64,000 nucleotides of DNA, taken from the NCBI RefSeq assembly GCF_039539345.1, contig NZ_BAABCY010000079.1, positions 12,487-76,486 of the forward strand, written 5' to 3'. Position numbers and translations under genes: made by a program. The notes beneath the pieces are model-generated. The model saw only the letters and a program-made list of their open reading frames with translations. It had not been told where the DNA came from and did no database searches. The DNA is from Snuella lapsa (GTDB lineage: Bacteria > Bacteroidota > Bacteroidia > Flavobacteriales > Flavobacteriaceae). Within the stretch, counting starts at the first letter, position 1; each line of letters starts with the position of its first letter. Shown here one piece after another: positions 28,156 to 37,471 of the stretch.

Positions 28156-30786
28156 ATGAACAAAACTAAAAAAACCGCAAAATTAATACTTGCTATTTTA
28201 TTCATTACGCTTTCCTATAGTCAAGAACCAAATCACAAAATAGTTGTTACTGACTTGCAAAGTTTACCCGCCGAAAATAATACAGCCAAATCTCATGGCT
28301 ATGCAGGCATGATAGGAGGGCAACTAGGAGAAGTGACTATAGCTGCCGGAGGCGCCAATTTTCCAAATGGATTACCTTGGAAGGGAGGAAAAAAAGTATG
28401 GAGCGACAATATTTATATTCTTGAAAGCAATATATGGCGCTTATCTAAAACTAAATTACCAATACCTCTTGCTTATTCTGCCTCAGTTGCCTTAGAAAAT
28501 GGGATTTTATGTATTGGCGGCAATAATTCAACAACTACTATCAATAAGGTTTGGCTTTTAACGTACAATAAAAACATTAAAGATGTAGAAATAGCGGAAT
28601 ACCCCTCACTACCAGAACCTCTGGCCTTTTCAGCTGCAATTAAAGATGAAGATTTTGTTTATGTAGTTGGTGGAAAAAATGCAAAAGCTACAACGAACTC
28701 ATTTTACAGATTAAACTTAAAAGACAAACAAAAATGGGAAAAACTATCAAGCTTTCCCGGGATGCCCAGAGCTTTACATTGTATTGCTATTCAAGAAACC
28801 TCCTCCAATAAAAAGTTATTTCTAATAGGTGGAAGAAATCAGATTGAAGGTAAAAAATCACAAACGCCAACTAACTATTTATCTTATGATCTTAAAGAAC
28901 ATATTTGGAATGACGAAGGGAATCTTACCATAAATGGGGCCCCCAGGGTTTTAATGGGTGCTTCTGCAGAAGCTAAAGGCTCAATGCATATAACTGTTTA
29001 TGGAGGAAGCGATGACCTTCTTTTTAACGAGCTTGAAAATATTTCACTGCAATTAGGTGTAACTACAAACGATTCTATTGCTAAAGTCTTAACCAACAGA
29101 AGAAATGAAATTCTTGATAATCATCCAGGGTTTTCAAAGGAAGTTTTGGCATATAATACCATTACCAATAAATGGTTTGTTTATGATAGTTTAGAAACAA
29201 CGCTTCCAGTAACCGCATTAGCATTTAAGAACAATGACGATTTTGTAATTGTTTCAGGAGAAGTGTCTCCGGGGATTCGCACTCCCAAGGTGCACACATT
29301 TCAAACAGACAATGAGTCACATACTTTTGGAGTGGTAAACTATAGTGTGCTTGTATTGTATTTATTAATATCGGTGTTAATAGGCTTATATTTCGCACGC
29401 AAACAAAAATCTACTGAAGATTATTTTACCGGTGGTGGCCGTATTCCATGGTGGGCTTCTGGTTTAAGCGTTTTTGGAACATTACTTAGTGCTATTACCT
29501 TTATGGCAATACCCGCCAAGTCTTTCACAACAGACTGGTCATTCTTTTTTCTTAATATCACAGCTATTCTGATAACGCCGGTAATCGCCTTTATCTTTAT
29601 TCCTTTTTTTAATAAGTTAAAAATAAAAACTGCATACCAATACTTAGAAGATAGGTTCAACTATACAGCTCGTGCTTTTGGAAGTTTATCGTTTATTCTA
29701 TTCCAGTTGGGAAGAATAGGCATTGTACTTTTATTACCTGCTTTAGCAATTTCAATTGTCACCGGAATTCCAGTTGAAGCCAGCATATTAATAATGGGTA
29801 TACTATGCATTATTTATACTGCTTTTGGTGGTATTGAAGCGGTAATATGGACAGATGTTATGCAAGTAATTGTTCTTATGGGGGGTAGTATTTTAACAGT
29901 AATATGGATTCTAATACATACTGAAACTTCATTTGATAATATGATGTCTTACGCTTTAGAACGAAACAAATTTAATGTTGCCAATATGGAACTCAACTTT
30001 ACAGAATCAACGTTCTGGGTAGTATTTATAGGCGGACTGGCATCAGCAATGGTTACTCAAGGAACTGATCAAACTATTGTACAACGTTTTTTAACAAGCA
30101 ATAATATTAAAGACTCTCAAAAAACCTTATATACAAATGCCGTTTTAACATTACCTGCTACTATTATATTTTTTGGTATTGGGACACTTTTGTTCATATT
30201 TTATAGTGAAATGCCTGCTGCTCTTTCGCCATCCATTTCCAATAACGATTCTATCTTTCCTTGGTATATTGTCAAAGAATTACCAATAGGAATTTCAGGA
30301 TTATTGGTAGCTGGGATATTTTCAGCCGCTATGTCCAGTATTAGTAGCAGTTTAAATTCTGTATCCACAGCCTATTGTAATGATTTTCATGTTCATTTTA
30401 AACCTGAATTATCCGATCTTAAACTCTTAAGAATTGCAAGGATCGCTACAATAATAACAGGTTTAATAGGTTTACTTCTAGCGCTATGGATGGCTAATTC
30501 GAATATTAAATCCCTATGGGATCAATTTTACCGCTTTTTAGGTCTTTTTACTGGTGGTTTGGGAGGAATGTTTCTTCTGGGAATGCTTACCAAAAAAGCA
30601 AATACGACTGGAACCTTGTTGGGCTTATTATTCAGTGCTGTTTTAATATGGTATATTAGTGTTTTTACGGATATTAACTTTTTAATGTATTCCTTCTTTG
30701 GAGTAGTCTCTTGCTTTTGTTTTGGTTATCTGTTTAGTTTGATTATCGGGAGTAAACCTTCTAATTTTATAGCTATTAAAAAGTAG
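28156..30786 (+). CDS. Kelch mutarotase (NanM-like) - sodium:solute symporter fusion, probable sialic acid transporter
   Basis: The protein is 876 aa. A signal peptide (about 1-22) leads residues about 30-375 into the periplasm as a Kelch propeller of the YjhT/NanM-type cyclically permuted mutarotase family (VALENGILCIGGNN, later VYVVGGKNA and LFLIGGRN). Residues about 390-876 are an SSS-family sodium symporter beginning with YSVLVLYLLISVLIGLYFA, then the STEDYFTGGGRIPWW signature and about 13 membrane helices. Mutarotation of released alpha-Neu5Ac next to the uptake pore would be the advantage of the fusion. Other Bacteroidota carry the two functions as separate or fused proteins. A hairpin terminator follows 44 bp after the stop. 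Confidence 0.88.
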   Translation: MNKTKKTAKLILAILFITLSYSQEPNHKIVVTDLQSLPAENNTAKSHGYAGMIGGQLGEVTIAAGGANFPNGLPWKGGKKVWSDNIYILESNIWRLSKTKLPIPLAYSASVALENGILCIGGNNSTTTINKVWLLTYNKNIKDVEIAEYPSLPEPLAFSAAIKDEDFVYVVGGKNAKATTNSFYRLNLKDKQKWEKLSSFPGMPRALHCIAIQETSSNKKLFLIGGRNQIEGKKSQTPTNYLSYDLKEHIWNDEGNLTINGAPRVLMGASAEAKGSMHITVYGGSDDLLFNELENISLQLGVTTNDSIAKVLTNRRNEILDNHPGFSKEVLAYNTITNKWFVYDSLETTLPVTALAFKNNDDFVIVSGEVSPGIRTPKVHTFQTDNESHTFGVVNYSVLVLYLLISVLIGLYFARKQKSTEDYFTGGGRIPWWASGLSVFGTLLSAITFMAIPAKSFTTDWSFFFLNITAILITPVIAFIFIPFFNKLKIKTAYQYLEDRFNYTARAFGSLSFILFQLGRIGIVLLLPALAISIVTGIPVEASILIMGILCIIYTAFGGIEAVIWTDVMQVIVLMGGSILTVIWILIHTETSFDNMMSYALERNKFNVANMELNFTESTFWVVFIGGLASAMVTQGTDQTIVQRFLTSNNIKDSQKTLYTNAVLTLPATIIFFGIGTLLFIFYSEMPAALSPSISNNDSIFPWYIVKELPIGISGLLVAGIFSAAMSSISSSLNSVSTAYCNDFHVHFKPELSDLKLLRIARIATIITGLIGLLLALWMANSNIKSLWDQFYRFLGLFTGGLGGMFLLGMLTKKANTTGTLLGLLFSAVLIWYISVFTDINFLMYSFFGVVSCFCFGYLFSLIIGSKPSNFIAIKK

Positions 30787-30829
30787 CTGTTATTAGTTAA
30801 AATTTAGCTACAAGACCAACAATTGTTCA

Positions 30830-30858
30830 GCCTGTTTATTGGAAACAGGTGTTTTTAT
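30830..30858 (+). terminator. Rho-independent terminator of the sialidase-symporter unit
   Basis: A 7-bp perfect stem (30831-30837 with 30843-30849, plus a G-T pair outside), a 5-base loop and a T tract. It ends the sialic acid locus. Confidence 0.75.
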
Positions 30859-30955
30859 TTGATCTCAAATAGAATGCAAATACTCAATTTAAGGTTAAGC
30901 TTTACTGAGGTGGTTACCTGGTTGTTTTTTTAAAATATCTTTCAGGATTTTTACA

Positions 30956-31279
30956 TCAAATCAGCACCTCACTGATTTGTATAACGGGCTCAATATTGGT
31001 ATAATTAGGTATGTCTCCCATTATTTTATCCGCATTCGGACCGAAGGAGTTTTCGAATGATTCCACGGTCTCAAAATATATATTCCCCATTGCTACATAG
31101 GTTGCTTCCTGATTCGGAGCTCCTCCGCCCAAACCTTTCTCAACGGTAGCCCCTATAACCGCATCGCCTAACAAGCCAGCAACCATGGGGACGTGCTTAT
31201 TACAATAGTAATCCATATCAAATGTTTTTCCTTGTCCATTTGGATAAAGGACACTTACTTTTATTGTTCCTCTTTTCAT
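30956..31279 (-). CDS. EthD-family protein (dimeric alpha/beta barrel)
   Basis: The protein is 107 aa, standard for the EthD family. The N-terminal strand VSVLYPNGQGKTFDMDYY is followed by the conserved NKHVPMVAGLLG stretch (His near residue 29), and the C-terminus has IPNYTNIEPVIQISEV. EthD-like proteins are small ferredoxin-fold dimers; some take part in degradation of ethers or polyketides, but most have no assigned role. The gene faces the symporter gene across 170 bp and seems to be monocistronic. Confidence 0.85.
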   Translation of the reverse strand: MKRGTIKVSVLYPNGQGKTFDMDYYCNKHVPMVAGLLGDAVIGATVEKGLGGGAPNQEATYVAMGNIYFETVESFENSFGPNADKIMGDIPNYTNIEPVIQISEVLI

Positions 31280-31580
31280 AATAAATACACTTTAATTGTT
31301 TAACTTAAAAACATGTTATCGGTTGTTGCAGAGCAACCCTCACTCTATACGTAATAGTTAGCTTCAAACCTTAAAACAGGTTCAAAAGGTTTAAAGAAAG
31401 ATACGAAAATTAGCTCACAAAGAAGAGCATACGTTATTTAAAAACGCTTATAATGAGACCAATACTCAGAAGCACCCTCAAAAAACATCCTATGAATCAC
31501 CAATAAATATTCAAAAAAACATTAAATTAGGGTTTTGCCTTCACGTCTATTTTACTTTCCCTACATAAACTTCTGGAAAG
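31280..31580. other. Intergenic stretch without recognisable genes
   Basis: The sequence between two divergent genes (EthD on minus, outer-membrane-type protein on plus). I see no RNA gene or convincing small gene; promoters for both flanking genes must lie here but no strong match to TAnnTTTG was picked out. Confidence 0.4.
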
Positions 31581-32108
31581 ATGAAACATTTTAGCAGATT
31601 GTTTGTAATAGTCATTTTGGTTCTGGCATCTTGTCATTCTATAAATGCACAGAAAGGTTTTAGGATTGAAGCCAATATAGGCCCCGCTTTGGGCGAATCG
31701 CGAGATTACCACACCTTCGCATTACAAGGTAATTTGTATTACCTCTTTCAGGTAACAGACAATATAGATCTAGGAATAACATCAGGATTCCTTTTGTATT
31801 TAGGCGATAATACTGACGATACTGCGCCTTTATTTTCATCAATTCCCGATGGCTACATTCCCATTGCATTAGCAGGGAGGATCGACCTTTCAAAAGCAGT
31901 CTCCGTTGGTCTCGACACCGGGTTATCGGTTAATATTGATGAGGACACTGGTTTTTATTTTCGTCCATTACTGATGTATCACATAAAAGAAAAGCTATCA
32001 CTTGTAGCATCTTACATCCATATCAATGAAAAAGGAGGTGGAGACTTTATAATAGAAAACAAATATACCGCAGCAGCTTTAATGATAGGTTTAAACTTTG
32101 GTTTTTGA
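31581..32108 (+). CDS. Small outer-membrane beta-barrel-like protein, function unknown
   Basis: The protein is 175 aa with an N-terminal signal peptide. The cut could be at the lipobox-like ASC (residue 18) or after NAQ (residue 24). The mature part alternates short polar turns and strands (YYLFQVTDNIDLGITSGFLL, later YHIKEKLSLVASYIHI) and ends in an aromatic residue (LMIGLNFGF), which is the pattern of an 8-stranded opacity-type barrel. No enzyme motif is seen. Monocistronic, convergent with the small broken gene at 32191-32642. Confidence 0.6.
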   Translation: MKHFSRLFVIVILVLASCHSINAQKGFRIEANIGPALGESRDYHTFALQGNLYYLFQVTDNIDLGITSGFLLYLGDNTDDTAPLFSSIPDGYIPIALAGRIDLSKAVSVGLDTGLSVNIDEDTGFYFRPLLMYHIKEKLSLVASYIHINEKGGGDFIIENKYTAAALMIGLNFGF

Positions 32109-32147
32109 TATTACTATAAAACCCTGTAACGCCTAACATCTTAATTC

Positions 32148-32182
32148 AAAAAGCCCCCACTTACTACTCATTGGGTGGGGTG
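32148..32182 (-). terminator. Probable terminator for the minus-strand gene at 32191-32642
   Basis: A 6-bp GC-rich stem (32155-32160 with 32175-32180) and a 14-base loop; on the minus strand it is followed by a T run (A run at 32149-32152 on the given strand). It lies 9 bp beyond the stop codon of the minus-strand reading frame. Confidence 0.5.
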
Positions 32183-32190
32183 CCTTCACA

Positions 32191-32642
32191 CTAATGCTTT
32201 CCCTTTTTCTTATGGCTATTATTATGCTTTTTCCCCGGTCCTTTTCCTTTCTTTGAACCTGCATTGTGTTTTAATTGATGAAATTCAGCAGAACCCGGTT
32301 TGATACCAAGTTCTTTGGCAATAACTCCCCCGCCCCTTGACTTATGCGTCCTGTAAACTGTCAAAACTCTGTCTAAAGACACCCTGGCAATCTTCGCAAC
32401 CTCTAATGAGAAGTAGATCTCACCGGGTATCATTCCGAGACTTACAGTCATATAATTCAATTTTTTTCAGAAACATTATATGACACATGCATCTCTTTAT
32501 TAAACAGATTTAGATCCAGTCGCGCCTGGGTATTTATATTTTGTAAATCTGAATCTAATTGCACACTCCCTGTATTAAAGGTAATTTGAGCCGGTACTAA
32601 ATAAAAACTAAATGAAAAAATGACTAAAAACAGGTATTTCAT
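32191..32642 (-). pseudogene. Small secreted protein split by a single-base shift in an A7 run
   Basis: Two minus-strand frames join here. The first (32642-32457) has a signal peptide MKYLFLVIFSFSFYLVPAQ and then ITFNTGSVQLDSDLQNIN. The second (up to 32460, ending at 32191) carries YMTVSLGMIPGEIYFSLEVA and a Lys/Gly/His-rich tail. The first frame stops at TGA directly after a run of seven A (32461-32467 on the given strand). With eight A the two read through as one protein of about 150 aa, and I recall similar unbroken small secreted proteins in Flavobacteriia. The second frame has no good start of its own (TTG). It is either a real disruption, a programmed slip at the run, or a base-calling error. 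Function unknown. Confidence 0.6.
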
Positions 32643-32666
32643 GGTATTTGATTTGGGTTAACATAA

Positions 32667-32804
32667 TTATCTACGATAAAATTTCAAATTTAGACTGAGT
32701 TTCCTCCTATTTTTTTCAGAGAATAAGCCCCGTAAAATGTTTAATGCTTCCTTACTATGTTCAGAAATAAATCCTTTAAGTTCTTTTTTGAAAATAAAAG
32801 CCAT
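32667..32804 (-). CDS. Possible 45-aa small basic protein
   Basis: An open frame from ATG (32804) to TAA (32667) on the same strand and 24 bp upstream of the split gene. It begins MAFIFKKELKGF and ends LNLKFYRR. It is basic and has no motif I recognise. It is supported only by its orientation and spacing, so it may be chance. Confidence 0.25.
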   Translation of the reverse strand: MAFIFKKELKGFISEHSKEALNILRGLFSEKNRRKLSLNLKFYRR

Positions 32805-33077
32805 AAATATATTACTTGATAGCCGGAATTAACAATTCTGTTTCTCAATTTATTTCGCTATATTTATAGTTGCTTTAATAGCCTATGCCCCTTTTTAAGA
32901 TCTTATTATGGGGGTATGTACTATATAGTTGTAAGCACATCTTCATTTATAAAAATTTGGTTTTCGTGATATCTAAACTTTAAAGTATCAAATAGCACAT
33001 AAAACCCAATTACATTGCTTCAAATTTAAATTACAATAACACTGTAAATCAGGTAACTCATTTAAAATTTGAGCATT
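32805..33077. other. Intergenic stretch, nothing recognised
   Basis: An AT-rich gap before the DUF2652 gene. No gene, RNA or strong hairpin seen. Confidence 0.4.
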
Positions 33078-34238
33078 ATGAAATCAACCAACAATTCTTC
33101 AGCTGAACCAACACTCTTATTTATTCCTGATATTAGCGGCTTTACCAAGTTTGTTCACGAAACCGAAATATCCCATAGTGAGCATATTATAAAAGAACTG
33201 CTTGAAACACTTATTGACGCTAATGAAATGGATCTTCAAGTATCTGAAGTGGAAGGTGATGCGATCTTGTTTTATAGAAAAGGTAAAAAGCCTACGGCCG
33301 CCGAAACCTTAGCTCAAGTACAACGAATGTATATTAAATTTCATACCTGCCTGAGAACCTATGAATCGCAGCGTATATGCCAATGTGGCGCCTGTGCCAA
33401 TTCTGATGGCTTAAGCTTAAAATTTATCATTCACTATGGAAATATCTCTATTAATCAGGTAAAAACCCAATCCAAACTGTTTGGAAGCGATTTAATCGTA
33501 GCACACCGCCTTATGAAAAATGACGTTCCATTAAAAGAATATGTTTTAATTACAGATCAACTTATAGATGCTTGCGCCTCTTGGGTTGAAATTGATCAGG
33601 TAGCCTGGGCTGCACCAAATCACGGTAACGGTCATTACGATTTTGGTGACATTAAATATTGTTATTTACCCTTAGCGCCTTTGGAATCTCATATTCCTCA
33701 ACCGAGTATTGAAGATTACGCCACCGATTCAAACATGCGTCAAATTCTTTCCGTAGAATCCGTAATAACCGCACCTATAGAACTAGTATTTGATGTGGTC
33801 TCGGATGTTAATGCAAAACACCTTTGGGTACTAAATGTTAAGGGAAGTGACAAGACAAATGGCAAGATCGTCAAAAACGGCAGTACCCATAGATGCATTA
33901 TGAATGAAGATGAAAACGATCCCTTTTTCACCTCTCATAGTTTTGAAATAAGCAAAGATCTTATCATCTGGATAGACACCAACCACACGCACGAAGCCAA
34001 TATGGTAGTTACGCTTCGTCGTATTGGAAACCGCCTTACCAGAACAAATCTAACTGTGTTAAAAAAGATAAATCCTTTAAAAAAAATACTTTTCAATTTA
34101 TTCATGAAAAAAGGTTTTGTTCAATTCTATGACACCTCCTTAAAAAAACTAAATGTATACTGTCAGGATTTACAGAAAAAAGGTCTAAAACATTCTTCCG
34201 GTATTTTACTAGAACCCGCAGGTAAGCCAGTGGCCTAG
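33078..34238 (+). CDS. DUF2652 (adenylate-cyclase-like) plus SRPBCC domain protein
   Basis: The ATG at 33078 is preferred over the TTG at 33069; this gives 386 aa. Residues about 10-200 match DUF2652, a relative of nucleotide cyclase domains: LLFIPDISGFTKFVHETE at the start and EVEGDAILFYRKG in the middle, and a CQCGACAN cysteine cluster near residue 98. Residues about 220-365 are an SRPBCC (START-like) ligand-binding fold beginning SVESVITAPIELVFDVVSDV. The first Asp of the cyclase metal pair is in PDISGFT and the second may be the Asp of GDAILF, so cyclase-like activity cannot be excluded, but the family has no proven reaction. Monocistronic. Confidence 0.8.
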   Translation: MKSTNNSSAEPTLLFIPDISGFTKFVHETEISHSEHIIKELLETLIDANEMDLQVSEVEGDAILFYRKGKKPTAAETLAQVQRMYIKFHTCLRTYESQRICQCGACANSDGLSLKFIIHYGNISINQVKTQSKLFGSDLIVAHRLMKNDVPLKEYVLITDQLIDACASWVEIDQVAWAAPNHGNGHYDFGDIKYCYLPLAPLESHIPQPSIEDYATDSNMRQILSVESVITAPIELVFDVVSDVNAKHLWVLNVKGSDKTNGKIVKNGSTHRCIMNEDENDPFFTSHSFEISKDLIIWIDTNHTHEANMVVTLRRIGNRLTRTNLTVLKKINPLKKILFNLFMKKGFVQFYDTSLKKLNVYCQDLQKKGLKHSSGILLEPAGKPVA

Positions 34239-34572
34239 GCCTAAACAAGGATATCCCACATCCTACAAATTATATAATGTTAATGTATTTATTATTGTGC
34301 TTTTACCACATATACAAAAGGATAGGCTAAACTCATTGTCATGCATGCAGGAATCCCATTAGTCTCCGGCAGTCTGTACTCAACATAGATTTGCATACCT
34401 TAAATCGTTAAATCCTTTGCTTAATTATTTCACAAAAAGTATTGTTAAATATATTGAAGAGAACCTATCATATTACTATGATGACTTCAAAATCAAAACA
34501 ATGAACTTTTAAGCAAAATTCCCCGTACATCTTTGCTATTTCTTTGCATCGAACCATTAAAACTTTAAGGTC
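34239..34572. other. Intergenic stretch, nothing recognised
   Basis: The AT-rich gap between the DUF2652 and DsrE-like genes. No gene, RNA or good terminator hairpin was found by eye. Confidence 0.4.
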
Positions 34573-34986
34573 ATGAAAAACATTTTAGCAGGTATCATTT
34601 TAACTTTTACCCTTTTTAGCACTAATGCACAAGACACGAACCAAAGAATTATTATTGATGTAACCAGCACAAATTTTAAGGTATATCAATCTGTATTACT
34701 CACATTAAAAATTATGACTGCAAGTCACCCGAACACTCAGTTTGATGTCATCGCTTACGGAGAAGCAGTTCCGATGATGATGAAAAACCGATCGGTTGTT
34801 GCCGATCAAATATTAAAGTACCAAAACAATGATAACATTACATTTACGGCATGTGAAGTAAGTATGTCCCTATTCAATATTAAAAGAGAACAACTTTTAG
34901 ATGGTATTCTTACTGTTGAAAACGCCATAGACGAAATAGTAAAGAAACAAGAAAAAGGGTGGGGATACATTAAATCGGGGATCTAA
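34573..34986 (+). CDS. Secreted DsrE/DsrF-like protein
   Basis: The protein is 137 aa with a signal peptide ending near NAQD (residue 20). The mature part is a DsrE-like Rossmann fold: RIIIDVTSTN at strand 1, FDVIAYGEAVPMMMK in the middle and FTACEVSMSL with a single conserved-position Cys, then the common ending DEIVKKQEKGWGYIKSGI. Periplasmic DsrE-like proteins of this type are common in Bacteroidota and proteobacteria; the Cys may carry sulfur or bind a ligand, but no function is established. Monocistronic, 174 bp before an AraC regulator. Confidence 0.8.
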   Translation: MKNILAGIILTFTLFSTNAQDTNQRIIIDVTSTNFKVYQSVLLTLKIMTASHPNTQFDVIAYGEAVPMMMKNRSVVADQILKYQNNDNITFTACEVSMSLFNIKREQLLDGILTVENAIDEIVKKQEKGWGYIKSGI

Positions 34987-35160
34987 ATACCCGTTCACAT
35001 ATGAAAAAAAATCATATATTCTGGTAATTTTAATACAATTGTAGTCCATTCCTTTTCCATACACACCTTTTTTATTTATGAAATTTAATACTTAAATTTG
35101 TTTCAAAGCCCTTTATTATCCCCAAAAATAATACTATCCTAAACTCCCTTAAAATAATAA

Positions 35161-36018
35161 ATGGATAACTTATTTGAAAGCATAAAGGAAAGTTTGGTCT
35201 TTAACAAGTTCGCATTAGACGAACTTGTTTGCGTAGAATATACCTGTGGCGTTGTAGATGAAGAAGTTGGTATTTACACACAGTCTGATTATATTATCTA
35301 TGTTTTAAGTGGCAAAAAGACCTGGCGTACTATTGAAGACGAGTGGCTCATGGAGGCTGGTCAAACCATATTTGTAAAAAAGGGAGCCGCTATTGTTCGT
35401 CAGTTTTTCGATGATGATTTTTGCATGTTCGGGTTCTTCCTTCCAGACGACATTATTCGTGAAGCTCTTAAAGATGTTATCCATAACGTTCCGATTAACA
35501 ACCAAATCGATGTCCATCAATTTACCGCCACTAAACTGTTACCGAAAGATTATATAAATGATTTTATTCGGTCCATGTACCCTTATTTTAGGGATAAAAA
35601 GGAACCGCCGGAAGCTATTCTTAGATTAAAATTAAAAGAGCTCTTGATAAACATATTATATAATTGTGAAAACGATCTCTTGGTCTCTTATTTAAAATCG
35701 GTCACTGTTAACCCCGAACCGTCACTTACCCATATCATGGAGACCAATTTTACGTTCAATTTAAAGTTAGAAGAGTTTGCCAAAATGTGTCATCGCAGTC
35801 TCTCGAAATTTAAAAGAGATTTCTTTAACCATTACAATACCACCCCTGGCAAATGGCTATCCAATAAACGCCTGGAGCATGCTGCAGGCTTGTTGCTAAA
35901 CTCCAATTCTAATATTACTCAAGTTGCCTTTGAATGTGGTTTTGAAGATGTTTCGCACTTTAGCAGAGCATTTAAAGATAAATTTGGAATGAGCCCCAGC
36001 AGCTATTTAAAAGCCTGA
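35161..36018 (+). CDS. AraC-family regulator (paralogue 1)
   Basis: The protein is 285 aa. The N-terminal part (about 1-170) is a cupin-like sensor related to ExsA-type regulators (DYIIYVLSGKKTW, then IFVKKGAAIVRQ). The C-terminal HTH_18 domain (about 190-285) has FAKMCHRSLSKFKRDF as the first helix-turn-helix and ITQVAFECGFEDVSHFSRAF as the second, ending FGMSPSSYLKA. It is closely similar along its whole length to the regulator at 45489-46349, showing a duplication. It precedes the acyl-CoA dehydrogenase-like gene by 111 bp on the same strand and may control it. Confidence 0.9.
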   Translation: MDNLFESIKESLVFNKFALDELVCVEYTCGVVDEEVGIYTQSDYIIYVLSGKKTWRTIEDEWLMEAGQTIFVKKGAAIVRQFFDDDFCMFGFFLPDDIIREALKDVIHNVPINNQIDVHQFTATKLLPKDYINDFIRSMYPYFRDKKEPPEAILRLKLKELLINILYNCENDLLVSYLKSVTVNPEPSLTHIMETNFTFNLKLEEFAKMCHRSLSKFKRDFFNHYNTTPGKWLSNKRLEHAAGLLLNSNSNITQVAFECGFEDVSHFSRAFKDKFGMSPSSYLKA

Positions 36019-36129
36019 ATTAGTAATTTATACAGCCCTGAACTTTTAAAACCAGCTTTTAAACTTTTTAGCAAAGCATCATGATGACGATTCAGCGAAA
36101 TTTGCTGTAATAATTTAATCTTAAAAATC

Positions 36130-37257
36130 ATGTCATCACAAACACTTCAACATTCCGACTGGCAACTATTAACCAAGCACATTGGTAATGATTTTGCCCA
36201 ACGTGCCCTAGATTATGATTTAGAAGGCTCCTTTGTAAAAGAAAACTACAATCAACTTAGGGAGCACAAATTCTTTTCAGCTGCCATTCCCAAAGAATTA
36301 GGAGGTGGCGGTTTATCACATTCTGAGATGTGTCAAATTATCAAGACTATTGCTCACTACTGTAGCTCTACCGCTCTATCCTTTTCAATGCACCAACATT
36401 TAATTGCTGCCGCAGTATGGAAATACAAACACCAAAACGTTGGTAAAGAAATACTTCGTAACATAGCCAAAAATGAACTTATACTTATTAGTACGGGAGC
36501 ACGGGATTGGTTAGGATCTAATGGCGAATTAAAAAAAACCAAAGGCGGTTATTTATTTTCAGGCACCAAGCATTTTGCCAGTCAATCTGCAGGAGGTGAC
36601 CTTGTTGTTACCAGCGGCACCTATTTAAACCATAATACAGACTGGGATGTACTACACTTTACAGTTCCAATGGCATCGAATGGTGTTTCAATTTTAGACA
36701 ATTGGGACGTTATGGGAATGCGGGGAACAGGATCTAATTCTATTGTTTTTGACAATGTTTTTGTACCTGAATCGGCCATCACATTGTCCAGACCAAAAAA
36801 TGAATTTCATCCCGTTTGGCATGTCGTTTTAACAGTGGCCGTGCCCTTAATAATGGCAACCTACGTTGGCATAGCCGAGAAAGCAAAAGCGATTGCCATT
36901 GAAAAAGGTAAAAAATACCATCGTAATCAAGATCATATAGCGACGCTTATTGGTCGTTTAAATAATACTTTGTTAAGCGCTCAAACGGAATGGAAAGCCA
37001 TGTATGCACTTACAAACGAATTTGATTTTAGTCCTAATGAATCCACTACTGTAGACATTTTAACCCATAAAACAAACGTTGGTGAGGCGGCAAAAAAGAC
37101 AGTAGCATATGCTATGGAAGCTATAGGTGGGCAAAGTTTCTATCGTGCTAATATTTTAGAACGCTTGTTTAGAGATGTGCAAGCCTCTCCTTTTCATCCT
37201 TTGCCCAAATGGGAACAATATGCCTTTACCGGAAAGCGCTTATTAGAGGCTAATTAA
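36130..37257 (+). CDS. Acyl-CoA dehydrogenase-fold flavoprotein
   Basis: The protein is 375 aa with the acyl-CoA dehydrogenase fold: an N-terminal helical part (ALDYDLEGSFVKENY, then GGGGLSHSEMCQI), a middle beta domain with GTKHFASQSAGG and the MGMRGTGSNSIVFDNVFVPE signature, and the C-terminal helical bundle with AMEAIGGQSFYR. The end reads RLFRDVQASPFHPLPKWEQ, which resembles the DszC/flavin-monooxygenase-like and group-D members more than true fatty-acid dehydrogenases. The catalytic Glu loop of classical enzymes is not seen. The substrate is unknown; AraC paralogue 1 lies immediately upstream. Confidence 0.82.
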   Translation: MSSQTLQHSDWQLLTKHIGNDFAQRALDYDLEGSFVKENYNQLREHKFFSAAIPKELGGGGLSHSEMCQIIKTIAHYCSSTALSFSMHQHLIAAAVWKYKHQNVGKEILRNIAKNELILISTGARDWLGSNGELKKTKGGYLFSGTKHFASQSAGGDLVVTSGTYLNHNTDWDVLHFTVPMASNGVSILDNWDVMGMRGTGSNSIVFDNVFVPESAITLSRPKNEFHPVWHVVLTVAVPLIMATYVGIAEKAKAIAIEKGKKYHRNQDHIATLIGRLNNTLLSAQTEWKAMYALTNEFDFSPNESTTVDILTHKTNVGEAAKKTVAYAMEAIGGQSFYRANILERLFRDVQASPFHPLPKWEQYAFTGKRLLEAN

Positions 37258-37471
37258 TATTCCTGAAACTTTAAGATCGGTCCATTAATGAAACATAAAG
37301 TAAGTTCGAGCAATAGCAGAAGAGCCTCTAAAAAGAAACATTAATTCGCTTTCTTAGTTACAATCTTTCCCCTTGTTTACCCGTCCCTTCATCTCGTGCT
37401 GGGAATAAAGCATTCAAACCTTTATACCACCTACATTTTTAAAGTATTAAATAAACATTAAACAATGCATT

